Source: a virus
Reading direction: 5' to 3' (one strand)
IMG/VR virus record: IMGVR_UViG_3300033153_002985
Coordinates: 1-38,408 of that record
DNA length: 38,408 bases
Numbering within the stretch: the first letter of the stretch is position 1; each line of letters begins with the position of its first letter. Shown here piece after piece: positions 30,355 through 37,661 of the stretch. A model generated the notes under the pieces. That model saw only the letters and a list, made by a program, of their open reading frames with translations, was not told where the DNA came from and ran no database searches. The position numbers were made by a program, and so were the translations under genes.

Positions 30355-31560
30355 TTAGATTTCTTCACCCCACTCGAAAGAGCATCGCATGTCCGCAGTA
30401 GCCCCTTTGCCTATTACAACAAAATAATCTCCAGCTGTCAAAAAACAATCTATATGATCTGAGTCGGGGTTGGTCACATATTCAGTCACGTTGGCCTGCA
30501 AAAATCTTCCGCAGAACAATCCCGCCTTTGCGGTGTCTAGTTCCGAATCGGCGGCGAGTACTGGCAAAAACACCTCTATATTTCCCCCATTGTGCGGAGT
30601 CCATGAGCCTGTGTTTATAACAAATGCCGTTGTATCCCTTGTGCTATAGACTTCAAACTCGCCCTTCTTGCTTGATGTTACTATTAATCTGGCTCGCCTT
30701 AAATCTCTTGTATTGGTTTGTCCGTGGTGTAACAATGGTATTCTTAGCGCATAAATAGGGTCGCCGCCAGCGGTTACTGTTACCTCGTTGCCAGTAGATA
30801 CCGAGAACTGCTCCCTCGTCTTATTCCCGCCTTCGCTGGAAACATCAATACAGCCACTTTTAATCGTTACTTCGTCACCTTTGTTTATCGCTACAAATGC
30901 GGCAGACAGTGCGGGGTCAGGCATTACGATACTGTCCCGAGTGCCTACCAAATCAAAAGAATGAACGAGCTTTGATCTTCCCGTTGCGGAGTCACTTGTA
31001 AAAAAATAAATATCACCTACGCCCCGCCATTGCATTTGAATATCATAGAGATTGCCTTTTTCTACATCAAAACCTTCAGGGAGATGTTTTATTTCTTCTT
31101 CCATGGTTTCCACTCCACCATTTTTTAAAACAGCGTATAGCTTGCCATCTGCTTTGAGCCTGAAAAATACACCGCTTTCATGATTGAACATGCCGAAATT
31201 TCTTTCACCCTCTAAATTTTTATCTGGTAAAAATATCGATGCAGACCAGACATGGCCTCTATTTGGCTGATAACGCGGGTGCCTCTTGGTGTGTAGATGC
31301 GATTCATCATTTAAGACAGGGCCGGATTTAAACACCAGTTCCCCGCCAACACTTCCGCTGCGGGTTGATGTGCTTATGTCGAGTAATTCCGTGCCGTTCT
31401 CTTCCATAATCCACAATTGATAAGGAATATCAAAAGTAAACAGGCTATGCAAAACAGAATAATCACTAACGACTTTAGCGCGCCCGTAAGCATCCATCGT
31501 AAGCTCGCCATCACCCAACACAGTCTTTGTCTGCGTAAGGGGTCTTAAAAGGTCTCTCAT
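30355..31560 (-). CDS. large virion structural protein, possibly head decoration or fibre
   Basis: A 401-residue beta-rich protein. The middle ('HPRYQPNRGHVWSASIFLPDKNLEGERNFGMFNHESGVFFRLK') resembles structural proteins found near capsid genes in some phages. Position between the capsid and connector genes suggests an exposed head protein. AAAGGATTGCA precedes the ATG. Confidence 0.65.
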   Translation of the reverse strand: MRDLLRPLTQTKTVLGDGELTMDAYGRAKVVSDYSVLHSLFTFDIPYQLWIMEENGTELLDISTSTRSGSVGGELVFKSGPVLNDESHLHTKRHPRYQPNRGHVWSASIFLPDKNLEGERNFGMFNHESGVFFRLKADGKLYAVLKNGGVETMEEEIKHLPEGFDVEKGNLYDIQMQWRGVGDIYFFTSDSATGRSKLVHSFDLVGTRDSIVMPDPALSAAFVAINKGDEVTIKSGCIDVSSEGGNKTREQFSVSTGNEVTVTAGGDPIYALRIPLLHHGQTNTRDLRRARLIVTSSKKGEFEVYSTRDTTAFVINTGSWTPHNGGNIEVFLPVLAADSELDTAKAGLFCGRFLQANVTEYVTNPDSDHIDCFLTAGDYFVVIGKGATADMRCSFEWGEEI

Positions 31561-31610
31561 TGCAATCCTTTATAGATTTATCAACACCCGCCGAAGCGGA
31601 CGCAGTAAAG

Positions 31611-31757
31611 CTACTCTTTTGGAGCTTCTTGTTTTAGGGACTTGCCGTTTTTGTCGCATTGCTCGTTTCCGGCGGCCTCCCATTCTTTGATATCTACGGC
31701 ATATTTGACTTCGACAACTTTGGCTGTCCTGCCTGTCCCGGCCTTGAAGAAGGCCAT
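31611..31757 (-). CDS. small hypothetical protein in head module (48 aa)
   Basis: The ATG at 31757 lies two bases after the stop of the upstream gene, which contains its AAGGC ribosome site. The product has a beta-like start (TAKVVEVKYAVDI) and a charged end. It fills most of the gap between two structural genes. Function unknown. Confidence 0.65.
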   Translation of the reverse strand: MAFFKAGTGRTAKVVEVKYAVDIKEWEAAGNEQCDKNGKSLKQEAPKE

Positions 31758-31759
31758 TG

Positions 31760-32182
31760 TTAAGCCTTCGCCAAGTAACAACCCGCGACGATGTTGGTCT
31801 GCGCTGTACTGACCTTAACAGCCGTGACGCGCACGTGAGTCGGTGTCGAACCTCCGGCAGCTTCTACCGCTTGATTTCCGGTAAAGGCAACCTCAAACAG
31901 GCCAGTCTGTGCGGCTGCACCTGTGATATCCCATGAACTCTGCACTTCGCCTACTGGGTAGTAATTCGTACCGTCGCTTGATACTTCAAGGCCGAGCGTG
32001 AAATAATCCGAATCTGCTGGTGTACCCGCATTTGAAATAATGTTAAACACAGCAACAAAGCTGTTATCACCTAGCAGACCTGATATGGTTGCCGCTGTTT
32101 GGTCTCCTGACGCCGTGATAGTCACGCCGTCAATATCTAACACCTCCAGAAGAGAGTCAAATGTTCTTGAACCTTTAGGCAT
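31760..32182 (-). CDS. capsid decoration-like protein
   Basis: A 140-residue Thr/Ala/Gly-rich, all-beta protein directly after the major capsid gene, the usual place for decoration proteins. 'YFTLGLEVSSDGTNYYPVGEVQSSW' suggests an Ig- or jelly-roll-like fold. AAAGGAGACACT precedes the ATG. Confidence 0.65.
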   Translation of the reverse strand: MPKGSRTFDSLLEVLDIDGVTITASGDQTAATISGLLGDNSFVAVFNIISNAGTPADSDYFTLGLEVSSDGTNYYPVGEVQSSWDITGAAAQTGLFEVAFTGNQAVEAAGGSTPTHVRVTAVKVSTAQTNIVAGCYLAKA

Positions 32183-32192
32183 AGTGTCTCCT

Positions 32193-33098
32193 TTACGCTG
32201 TTACTGCTGCGTCTGTAATGTTTTTCAGACGTGCCGCTGATCTTGGAGCGAAGACGCCCATTCCGTTGTACCATTCGATACGTGTTCTTAGTGCTGGTTT
32301 GGTTTCCAGTTCACCAATGTCACGAACGTCCATCGTGCCGTTTTCAAGACCTGATACCTGACCTTCACCGATAGCCATAATATAAATAGAGGTTGTCGAA
32401 CCTGTTTCGGTATATCCGAGAATATCCGTATTTGTATTATCTTTATCCGCGATAAGAATCGGAAGGTCGTTGTATTTAGCAACCTGGCGACCGAACTCGT
32501 CAACTTCGTATGTGATGTTACCGCCGACTGCCGCTGTACGTGCTGCAACTGTCAGGCGTCTACGAACCGATTTAGACATAAGCAAGTATGTCGCGCTGTC
32601 TACTGCGTCGATAGCTTCATCAAGCTTGGCAAGCGAAAGACCTGCACCTGTTGCATGGTTAGCGATAAGTGCATCACCTGTCAAACGAATCTGAAGGCCG
32701 TCAAACTCACGCGGGTCTGCTGTTGAATCACCTTTTACAAACGTTTTAGTCCAGGCAAGTGAAAGAGCTTTAATCTTCATTGCTTCATGCACTGCACGTG
32801 AACCGCCACCCTGCGTATCGACGATAAACTTGTCGACATCTAAATCGCCACCTGCAATTACGAGGCTTTCGACTTGTGGGTTGATGATACCCGTTGATTC
32901 TGTATAAGATTCATTCACACCACGGAAACCGATTCCAGGGAGAGTTTCCTCTATGTTGTACTTGAGCGAGTTGCCCGCAATGCCTTCAAAAGGAAGTACA
33001 CGAAGGATGTCGCTTGTTTCTGCGAACTTCTCCATTACGCCTTGCTTGTAGACGTCGCCCGTTTCGAGCTTCGCCGCTTCTATGATAGTTAGTGCCAT
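32193..33098 (-). CDS. major capsid protein, HK97 fold
   Basis: A 301-residue protein with the N-arm 'IIEAAKLETGDVYKQGVMEKFAETSDILRVLPFE' and the C-terminal 'RTRIEWYNGMGVFAPRSAARL', the pattern of gp48-like HK97-fold capsid proteins. It lacks a long N-terminal delta domain, consistent with the separate scaffold gene just upstream. Confidence 0.9.
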   Translation of the reverse strand: MALTIIEAAKLETGDVYKQGVMEKFAETSDILRVLPFEGIAGNSLKYNIEETLPGIGFRGVNESYTESTGIINPQVESLVIAGGDLDVDKFIVDTQGGGSRAVHEAMKIKALSLAWTKTFVKGDSTADPREFDGLQIRLTGDALIANHATGAGLSLAKLDEAIDAVDSATYLLMSKSVRRRLTVAARTAAVGGNITYEVDEFGRQVAKYNDLPILIADKDNTNTDILGYTETGSTTSIYIMAIGEGQVSGLENGTMDVRDIGELETKPALRTRIEWYNGMGVFAPRSAARLKNITDAAVTA

Positions 33099-33101
33099 TT
33101 T

Positions 33102-33803
33102 TTATGCCCTACCTTGTTTCATTTTCTCCGTTGAGCTCATGCTCTGGGAGTTATTGTTCACGACTTGGCGCTGATTGCCCATGCCGCCGCCGCCTGGTGG
33201 TGTCTCAGGTTCGAGATGTCTCGCCCAAAGTGGATCTTTTCTCATGTTATCCACGAATTGAACGGGTTGGATATACTCGCCTGTCTGAATATTCTTCGCA
33301 GGTTCGTTGTTCTCGTCTTTGACGTACATTTTGCCGTCACGATGAATGAATGAGTTTTTAATATGGTTGATTACATTGGCCTTAAGCATCGGGTCATCTG
33401 TGATGAATCCCTTAAGCAGGCCGCCGTTTTCAATCTCCGTCGAGAATACCAAATCCTCATTCGCCTTTTGAAGCGTTGCGTTTGTCGTGTCTTTTTGAGT
33501 GATTACTGTGCGTAGCTCGTTAAGCTGGCCTTCGTATTTACTCTTAATCGCGTCATCATCTGCGGTTTTGTCCAAAACCTTAGAAAGTGCATCGACTGAA
33601 AGATCGCCCTCGATATCAAACTGCTTTGCGATTGCATCGTTTAGCGTTATCATGTCGCGGTTTTTTGTCTTGGCTTTGTCGCGCGTTTCTAAAGCCTCAT
33701 CAAATACGCCTTGCAGTTTAGTAAGCCCGTCTTTTAACTGGCCTCTAACCTCTTCATCTTCTACCGTGTCGAGCATTTCCCCGAACTGTGAAAAGTAATT
33801 CAT
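33102..33803 (-). CDS. scaffold protein
   Basis: A 233-residue, acidic, coiled-coil-rich protein directly upstream of the major capsid gene, four bases apart. It ends with a Gly/Asn/Gln-rich stretch and a basic tip (TEKMKQGRA), the usual capsid-contacting end of scaffolds. No protease motif was recognised. Preceded by a late-type promoter and a hairpin leader. Confidence 0.85.
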   Translation of the reverse strand: MNYFSQFGEMLDTVEDEEVRGQLKDGLTKLQGVFDEALETRDKAKTKNRDMITLNDAIAKQFDIEGDLSVDALSKVLDKTADDDAIKSKYEGQLNELRTVITQKDTTNATLQKANEDLVFSTEIENGGLLKGFITDDPMLKANVINHIKNSFIHRDGKMYVKDENNEPAKNIQTGEYIQPVQFVDNMRKDPLWARHLEPETPPGGGGMGNQRQVVNNNSQSMSSTEKMKQGRA

Positions 33804-33822
33804 GTTTACCCTTTGTTATATT

Positions 33823-33857
33823 GCTATCCAGCCTAACAAGGCAAGCTATCCAGCTTG
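33823..33857 (-). promoter_or_regulatory. repeated GGAT-loop hairpins in the scaffold leader
   Basis: GCTATCCAGC occurs twice, 22 bp apart (33823-33832, 33845-33854). On the minus strand one copy forms the perfect hairpin CAAGCT-GGAT-AGCTTG, the other a weaker GCT-GGAT-AGC. A GCCT-TGTT-AGGC stem lies between them. Possible protein-binding sites on DNA or in the mRNA leader. Confidence 0.5.
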
Positions 33858-33884
33858 ATAAAATAATAATAGCTTTTAGATTGA

Positions 33885-33898
33885 TTTAATAGGGGCTA
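33885..33898 (-). promoter_or_regulatory. late promoter element, scaffold gene
   Basis: The minus strand carries TAGCCCCTATTAAA as in the other three late units. Here the best -10 (TATTAT) is 13 rather than 11 bases away and TAACATT is not conserved, so this is the most divergent copy. Confidence 0.55.
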
Positions 33899-33902
33899 GA
33901 AA

Positions 33903-33944
33903 TTGATATGTATCAAGGCTTTTTAGTTTTATTTGTGTAATAAT
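33903..33944 (+). promoter_or_regulatory. palindromic operator and extended -10 promoter of the lone zinc-finger gene
   Basis: TTGATATGTATCAAGGC (33903-33919), 16 bases, TGT-AATAAT. One base differs from the operator at 14673 and the spacing to TGn is identical. It lies five bases from the divergent late promoter element, so one bound protein could affect both. Confidence 0.65.
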
Positions 33945-33965
33945 TATAAAAACAGGGGGTTAAAC

Positions 33966-34436
33966 ATGAGTTTTCATGAAACGTATAAAGAAAAAGTCTG
34001 TAAGCGCTGCCATGAGAGTAAAAATATTTCTGATTTTGTAGTGCCATATGGAGATGGTGTGGCGTCTAGACCGTATTGCTCCGAATGCAGACGGCTTATT
34101 GTTCTTGAAAAAAACGCGTATCAGGCTGCTCTGGTCAAAAAAAGGCAAGCCGAAAAAAGAAAAGAAAGGGCCTTAATGCTTAAAAGCGGTGAGGCTTTTA
34201 TTTGCCCCAGATGCAAACGTAATTTTCTCATAAAATATAAAACTAAAAATGGGATTTGCACAGGCTGTGCTAAACAAATAATAGGCAATGAAGAATATAA
34301 TAAAATGATAGATTCTGCCGAAGAGCGCAGGAAAATAATACGCAAAAAATGGGCCACATCTCAACACGAAAAGGCAGAGGCCGAGAACAAAGAGCAGGAT
34401 ATGATTGCTGCTTTCTTAAAAAAGAAAAAAGATTAG
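33966..34436 (+). CDS. zinc-finger protein, lone plus-strand gene in the head module
   Basis: A 156-residue basic protein with an N-terminal CxRC...CSEC finger (CKRCHESKNISDF...YCSEC), a second CPRC...CTGC finger (about 80-105) and a charged helical C-terminus ending KKKKD. The N-terminal finger resembles those of the HNH endonucleases here, but no nuclease core is seen. The start at 33966 follows AGGGGG. It runs opposite to all neighbours, overlaps the MuF-like stop, and has its own operator-controlled promoter: the profile of a cargo ('moron') or regulatory gene. Confidence 0.8.
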   Translation: MSFHETYKEKVCKRCHESKNISDFVVPYGDGVASRPYCSECRRLIVLEKNAYQAALVKKRQAEKRKERALMLKSGEAFICPRCKRNFLIKYKTKNGICTGCAKQIIGNEEYNKMIDSAEERRKIIRKKWATSQHEKAEAENKEQDMIAAFLKKKKD

Positions 34437-35533
34437 ACCACGTTAAGGTTTTTCTTTATCTCCGGTATCGTAAGGCGTTGGTTTCGCGTCTTACTTACAA
34501 GGTCGTTAAAATCCGCGCCCTCGTCTTGAAACAGTTTGTATCTACCCGCGCCCAAATATGCTTTTTGCTCTGTTTTCGGCCATGTCTTAAATATCTCTTT
34601 AAACGATTTATCGCTGCTAACCTCGCCCGTCTTTTTAGGCGTGAACTTCGTGGAGGTCGTGCCGTCTCGATGATGTACTGTCCGTTTATCCCATATCACA
34701 GTAGGGCGGGTTGTCGGTTCCTCTAAAGTCTCTTTAGTCTCAGGAATTAGGATTGACCTGCAATTATAATGCAGTGCTGGCTGGTTCGGTACGTTGCTGA
34801 TAGTGCCATACTTCGACAATGGATAATATACCCCGTCAAGATTCGCGCATATCTCAGAGGTGCGATTGTCGAGTGTCGCCGTATAGGTGTAGCCGACAAT
34901 CTGCCCGCCCTTCTCCATTTGTGCGTATCCTTCCATCTGCGCCTCACGTACCGCCTGGGTCATCGCTGTGCGCGCTATGGTGTCAATATCTCGCCGTTCG
35001 ATCTTTGCAATCACATCGCTTGTCGCGTCTATCATGCGGGCTTGTCGTTGGGCTTCTGATATCCCTGTACCGTCATAAAGGCTGTTAGCGATTGATTTTC
35101 TCAATTTGCTGGATATGCCGAAGATGAAGTTTTCTTTATACTCTTTGAGCGTATAGCCTAATATCGGCCTTGTCGGGTCAAGTATTCTTTTGATTGCCGC
35201 GTCTGGGAGGGTAGAATAAACCGCCGCCGTTGCCCCAACTGATGTTGCTAGTTTCGCCGTAGCGTTGTAGCTGATTGGTGCGACCTCTTCCATGTCTTTC
35301 ATAATGAGCGCGTCGAACTCGCTGAAAGCTTTGGCTATCTCTTCGTTTACCGTTTGCCGAAGCACTATCAGTCTGCGTTTGTCGGTCAAGTCGCCTGTCG
35401 TGGCTATCTTGGCGTTAATGACTTCTTTCGCCATATTGAGCGCGTCGATAGTTATTTCTATCGTGTCGGGTTTGTAGCGTTCAAGGTATAGAAATGTCGC
35501 TAATACCTTGCTGATTAGTGGGTTTTCACTCAT
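34433..35533 (-). CDS. MuF-like minor head protein
   Basis: A 366-residue protein. Residues ~175-275 hold the Mu F-type domain ('IARTAMTQAVREAQMEGYAQMEKGGQIVGYTYTATLDNRTSEICANLDG...ALHYNCRS'). These proteins are attached to the portal and are packaged in the head. It overlaps the portal gene by eight bases. Confidence 0.9.
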   Translation of the reverse strand: MSENPLISKVLATFLYLERYKPDTIEITIDALNMAKEVINAKIATTGDLTDKRRLIVLRQTVNEEIAKAFSEFDALIMKDMEEVAPISYNATAKLATSVGATAAVYSTLPDAAIKRILDPTRPILGYTLKEYKENFIFGISSKLRKSIANSLYDGTGISEAQRQARMIDATSDVIAKIERRDIDTIARTAMTQAVREAQMEGYAQMEKGGQIVGYTYTATLDNRTSEICANLDGVYYPLSKYGTISNVPNQPALHYNCRSILIPETKETLEEPTTRPTVIWDKRTVHHRDGTTSTKFTPKKTGEVSSDKSFKEIFKTWPKTEQKAYLGAGRYKLFQDEGADFNDLVSKTRNQRLTIPEIKKNLNVV

Positions 35534-36914
35534 TGCTTGCCGCTGGAATTATTGGCAGAAACTCACTTTCAAGATTGCCCGCCTCTTCATCTTTGTCGAA
35601 GTCCTCCGCGAGCCATTCGCCTAAAATCATCATATCCCATAGCGTGTCATTACTCATTTGGCCTTTGCCTACCATATCGCTAAGTACGCGCATCTGCTCA
35701 ACCGATAGCGTTTTCTTGAATATGTCGCTATTGACCGTAACCGTGCCGCCGTCTTTTTTGTAGTAAAGCCCCGTGAAGTGCAAAAGTTGTTCGAGCGTGT
35801 CTTTGAGTTGTCGCACCCATCCCGCCATCTGTGATATCTCTTCGGTCTTGTCAAGTATCTTTTCGGTTGCGGTTACGTCGGTCTGTTTGTCAGCCAATAC
35901 AGATAAGCCCATGATAGACATTCGCTGTTCCAGGTCGGTCATAAGGTCGCGGTTGAGGTTCACCCCGGCACCGTCGTATGAAGTCCATCCTAGCTTCGCG
36001 TCCGGGTTCTCTTCCACTATTGCCCGATTGACTCCGATCGTTAAGCTTGTAAAATTCTTTTTATCCACTCCAATGGCGGTAAAGATAGGCACCGACGCGA
36101 TATGTGCAGAGTGCCGCGTATCTGAGTAAATCTGATAGTGTGCGATGTTCATTTCGCAAAGCTCTATCAATGGCGGCAATGCCTCCATGCTTGGCGCGTT
36201 GGTGTCGAGGTTAAGTTCTGCCAACGGAATAACGTTAATTCCTGTCAAGCCTTCGTCATGTACTGCAAATTCGCCTTTTTTGCCTTCGCGGTAAATCGTC
36301 CATGCCCCAGGAGTCAATACGCGATACTGCGTGATAGTCTCTTCTCCAAACTGCCCTACAGGCTCCGATACCGTTTCGGCAATAGTGATCTGCATAAGCA
36401 CATTTTCCCCGCCGACACGCTTGTATCTCCAGTTAAGAACATTACGGGCATTTACAAGCACCCAATAGGGCCGCCTGTTTAATCTTTGCTCATCGGCTTT
36501 GCTTTTAACTTCGCCTTCGGCTTTTGGCATTTCCACGTAAGCGTAATGCAGACCGTCACGTATGCCGTTATCGAATAGTTTCTTTGCGAACACGTCAAAA
36601 TGGTTACCGTCAAGATCAATGCTGGTTTCAATATCTTTGATTTGCGAAGGGACATCTTCGTTAAGTTCGGGGTTTTTTAAGAAAGCGATACCAGACAGAG
36701 AATCAACCGTTTTGTTAAACACGTTAAAAAGAACGGCTTTAGATAGGCGGGAGTTGTAGCTTTTAGCCTCTTCTTTTTCTTCTTGGGGCAAGTATGTTGT
36801 GGTTTTGCTTTTTACGTGCTCAGTGCCTAATGAAAGATCGTAGGTTTTTGTCCAATTCTTTTTCATTGCTGTAACGGCTGGTAGTTCAAAAGAAGGGAGG
36901 TTGTGCTTATCCAT
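35526..36914 (-). CDS. portal protein (DUF4055-like)
   Basis: A 462-residue protein. 'SLSGIAFLKNPELNEDVP', 'YWVLVNARNVLNWRYKRVGGENVL' and the 'LPPLIELCEMNIAHYQIYSDTRHS' helix match portal proteins of the DUF4055 type. It forms the dodecameric DNA gate and partners TerL and the MuF-like protein. A late promoter separates it from the inserted endonuclease gene. Confidence 0.9.
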   Translation of the reverse strand: MDKHNLPSFELPAVTAMKKNWTKTYDLSLGTEHVKSKTTTYLPQEEKEEAKSYNSRLSKAVLFNVFNKTVDSLSGIAFLKNPELNEDVPSQIKDIETSIDLDGNHFDVFAKKLFDNGIRDGLHYAYVEMPKAEGEVKSKADEQRLNRRPYWVLVNARNVLNWRYKRVGGENVLMQITIAETVSEPVGQFGEETITQYRVLTPGAWTIYREGKKGEFAVHDEGLTGINVIPLAELNLDTNAPSMEALPPLIELCEMNIAHYQIYSDTRHSAHIASVPIFTAIGVDKKNFTSLTIGVNRAIVEENPDAKLGWTSYDGAGVNLNRDLMTDLEQRMSIMGLSVLADKQTDVTATEKILDKTEEISQMAGWVRQLKDTLEQLLHFTGLYYKKDGGTVTVNSDIFKKTLSVEQMRVLSDMVGKGQMSNDTLWDMMILGEWLAEDFDKDEEAGNLESEFLPIIPAASNE

Positions 36915-36940
36915 AAATTACCCTATTTTTTGCAAATGTT

Positions 36941-36971
36941 ATTATAATTAAGGGGGTTTTAATAGGGGCTA
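36941..36971 (-). promoter_or_regulatory. late promoter, portal gene
   Basis: TAGCCCCTATTAAA (36971-36958), 11 bases, TATAAT (a perfect -10), then TAACATT. This is the best copy of the late promoter family. Confidence 0.75.
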
Positions 36972-36973
36972 GA

Positions 36974-37582
36974 TTATTCGTACCTCCACCTATAGCCGCC
37001 CGCAGTTTCTCTTTCTCCTCTACAGCATGAAGCTAGATTTCCACAAGATACGCCTGTTTGTCTTTTTGCATCCTGCGCTGATACAAATTTATTTAACTCT
37101 TCGCCATCGAGTTTATATTGAATAACTGTTTTTTGCGGCCTATGTCCATGTTTAATTTTACCTGAGCGCATATCTGCCTCCGCCTTGGCTTTATTCTCGC
37201 CCCACGTCATAAGCTGGATATTATCAAAACTATATCCTTTTTTGTCATCTTTCCTGTCTATACTCGGCGACAGGTTTTTATTATAATCAGACTCTACCCA
37301 TTTTTGATACAATGGCCCAAACTCAATTTTAGAAAATATCCATATTCTCAATTCGCCAAGTGTGTATTTTGGTACGCTGTGGCCTCTGCTTCTGCTGCTT
37401 CCTAGCTGGGAACTATAGATATTTGCCACTAGGCCGCTTTTGGTTTTCTTATATGCTGCGCTTCGTAAATTATTGCATCTTTTACACTGTAATTTTAAAC
37501 CGTCTCTATTGGCTTTCTGTTTGCCAAAATCATCTATTGGTTTTTCTGTTTTACATTCGGTGCATTTTTTAGAAGTGTTCAT
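36974..37582 (-). CDS. HNH homing endonuclease with zinc finger and NUMOD1-like domain (copy 2)
   Basis: A 202-residue protein: zinc finger CTEC...CKRC, core 'SPSIDRKDDKKGYSFDNIQLMTWGEN', C-terminal NUMOD1 pattern 'SAQDAKRQTGVSCGNLASCCRG' ending GGYRWRYE. It is homologous over its whole length to the gene at 7138-7746. The start at 37582 follows TTGGAG. It sits between TerL and the portal gene. Its promoter overlaps the TerL stop codon. Confidence 0.9.
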   Translation of the reverse strand: MNTSKKCTECKTEKPIDDFGKQKANRDGLKLQCKRCNNLRSAAYKKTKSGLVANIYSSQLGSSRSRGHSVPKYTLGELRIWIFSKIEFGPLYQKWVESDYNKNLSPSIDRKDDKKGYSFDNIQLMTWGENKAKAEADMRSGKIKHGHRPQKTVIQYKLDGEELNKFVSAQDAKRQTGVSCGNLASCCRGERETAGGYRWRYE

Positions 37583-37661
37583 GTAGGTTCTCCAATTCAA
37601 TTTCCAATTCAGAACAAATGAGAGGCCGCTAAACCTCTCGAATTGGACTTATATTATACCA
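37583..37661 (-). promoter_or_regulatory. promoter and hairpin leader of homing endonuclease copy 2
   Basis: TGGTATAAT (37653-37661) is followed by a nested hairpin: CCAATTC...GAATTGG enclosing GAGAGG...CCTCTC. The start TTTTATGGTATAAT, ATAAGyCCA and GCnGCCTCTCA are shared with the leader of copy 1. The TAA inside TATAAT-context is the TerL stop. Confidence 0.65.
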
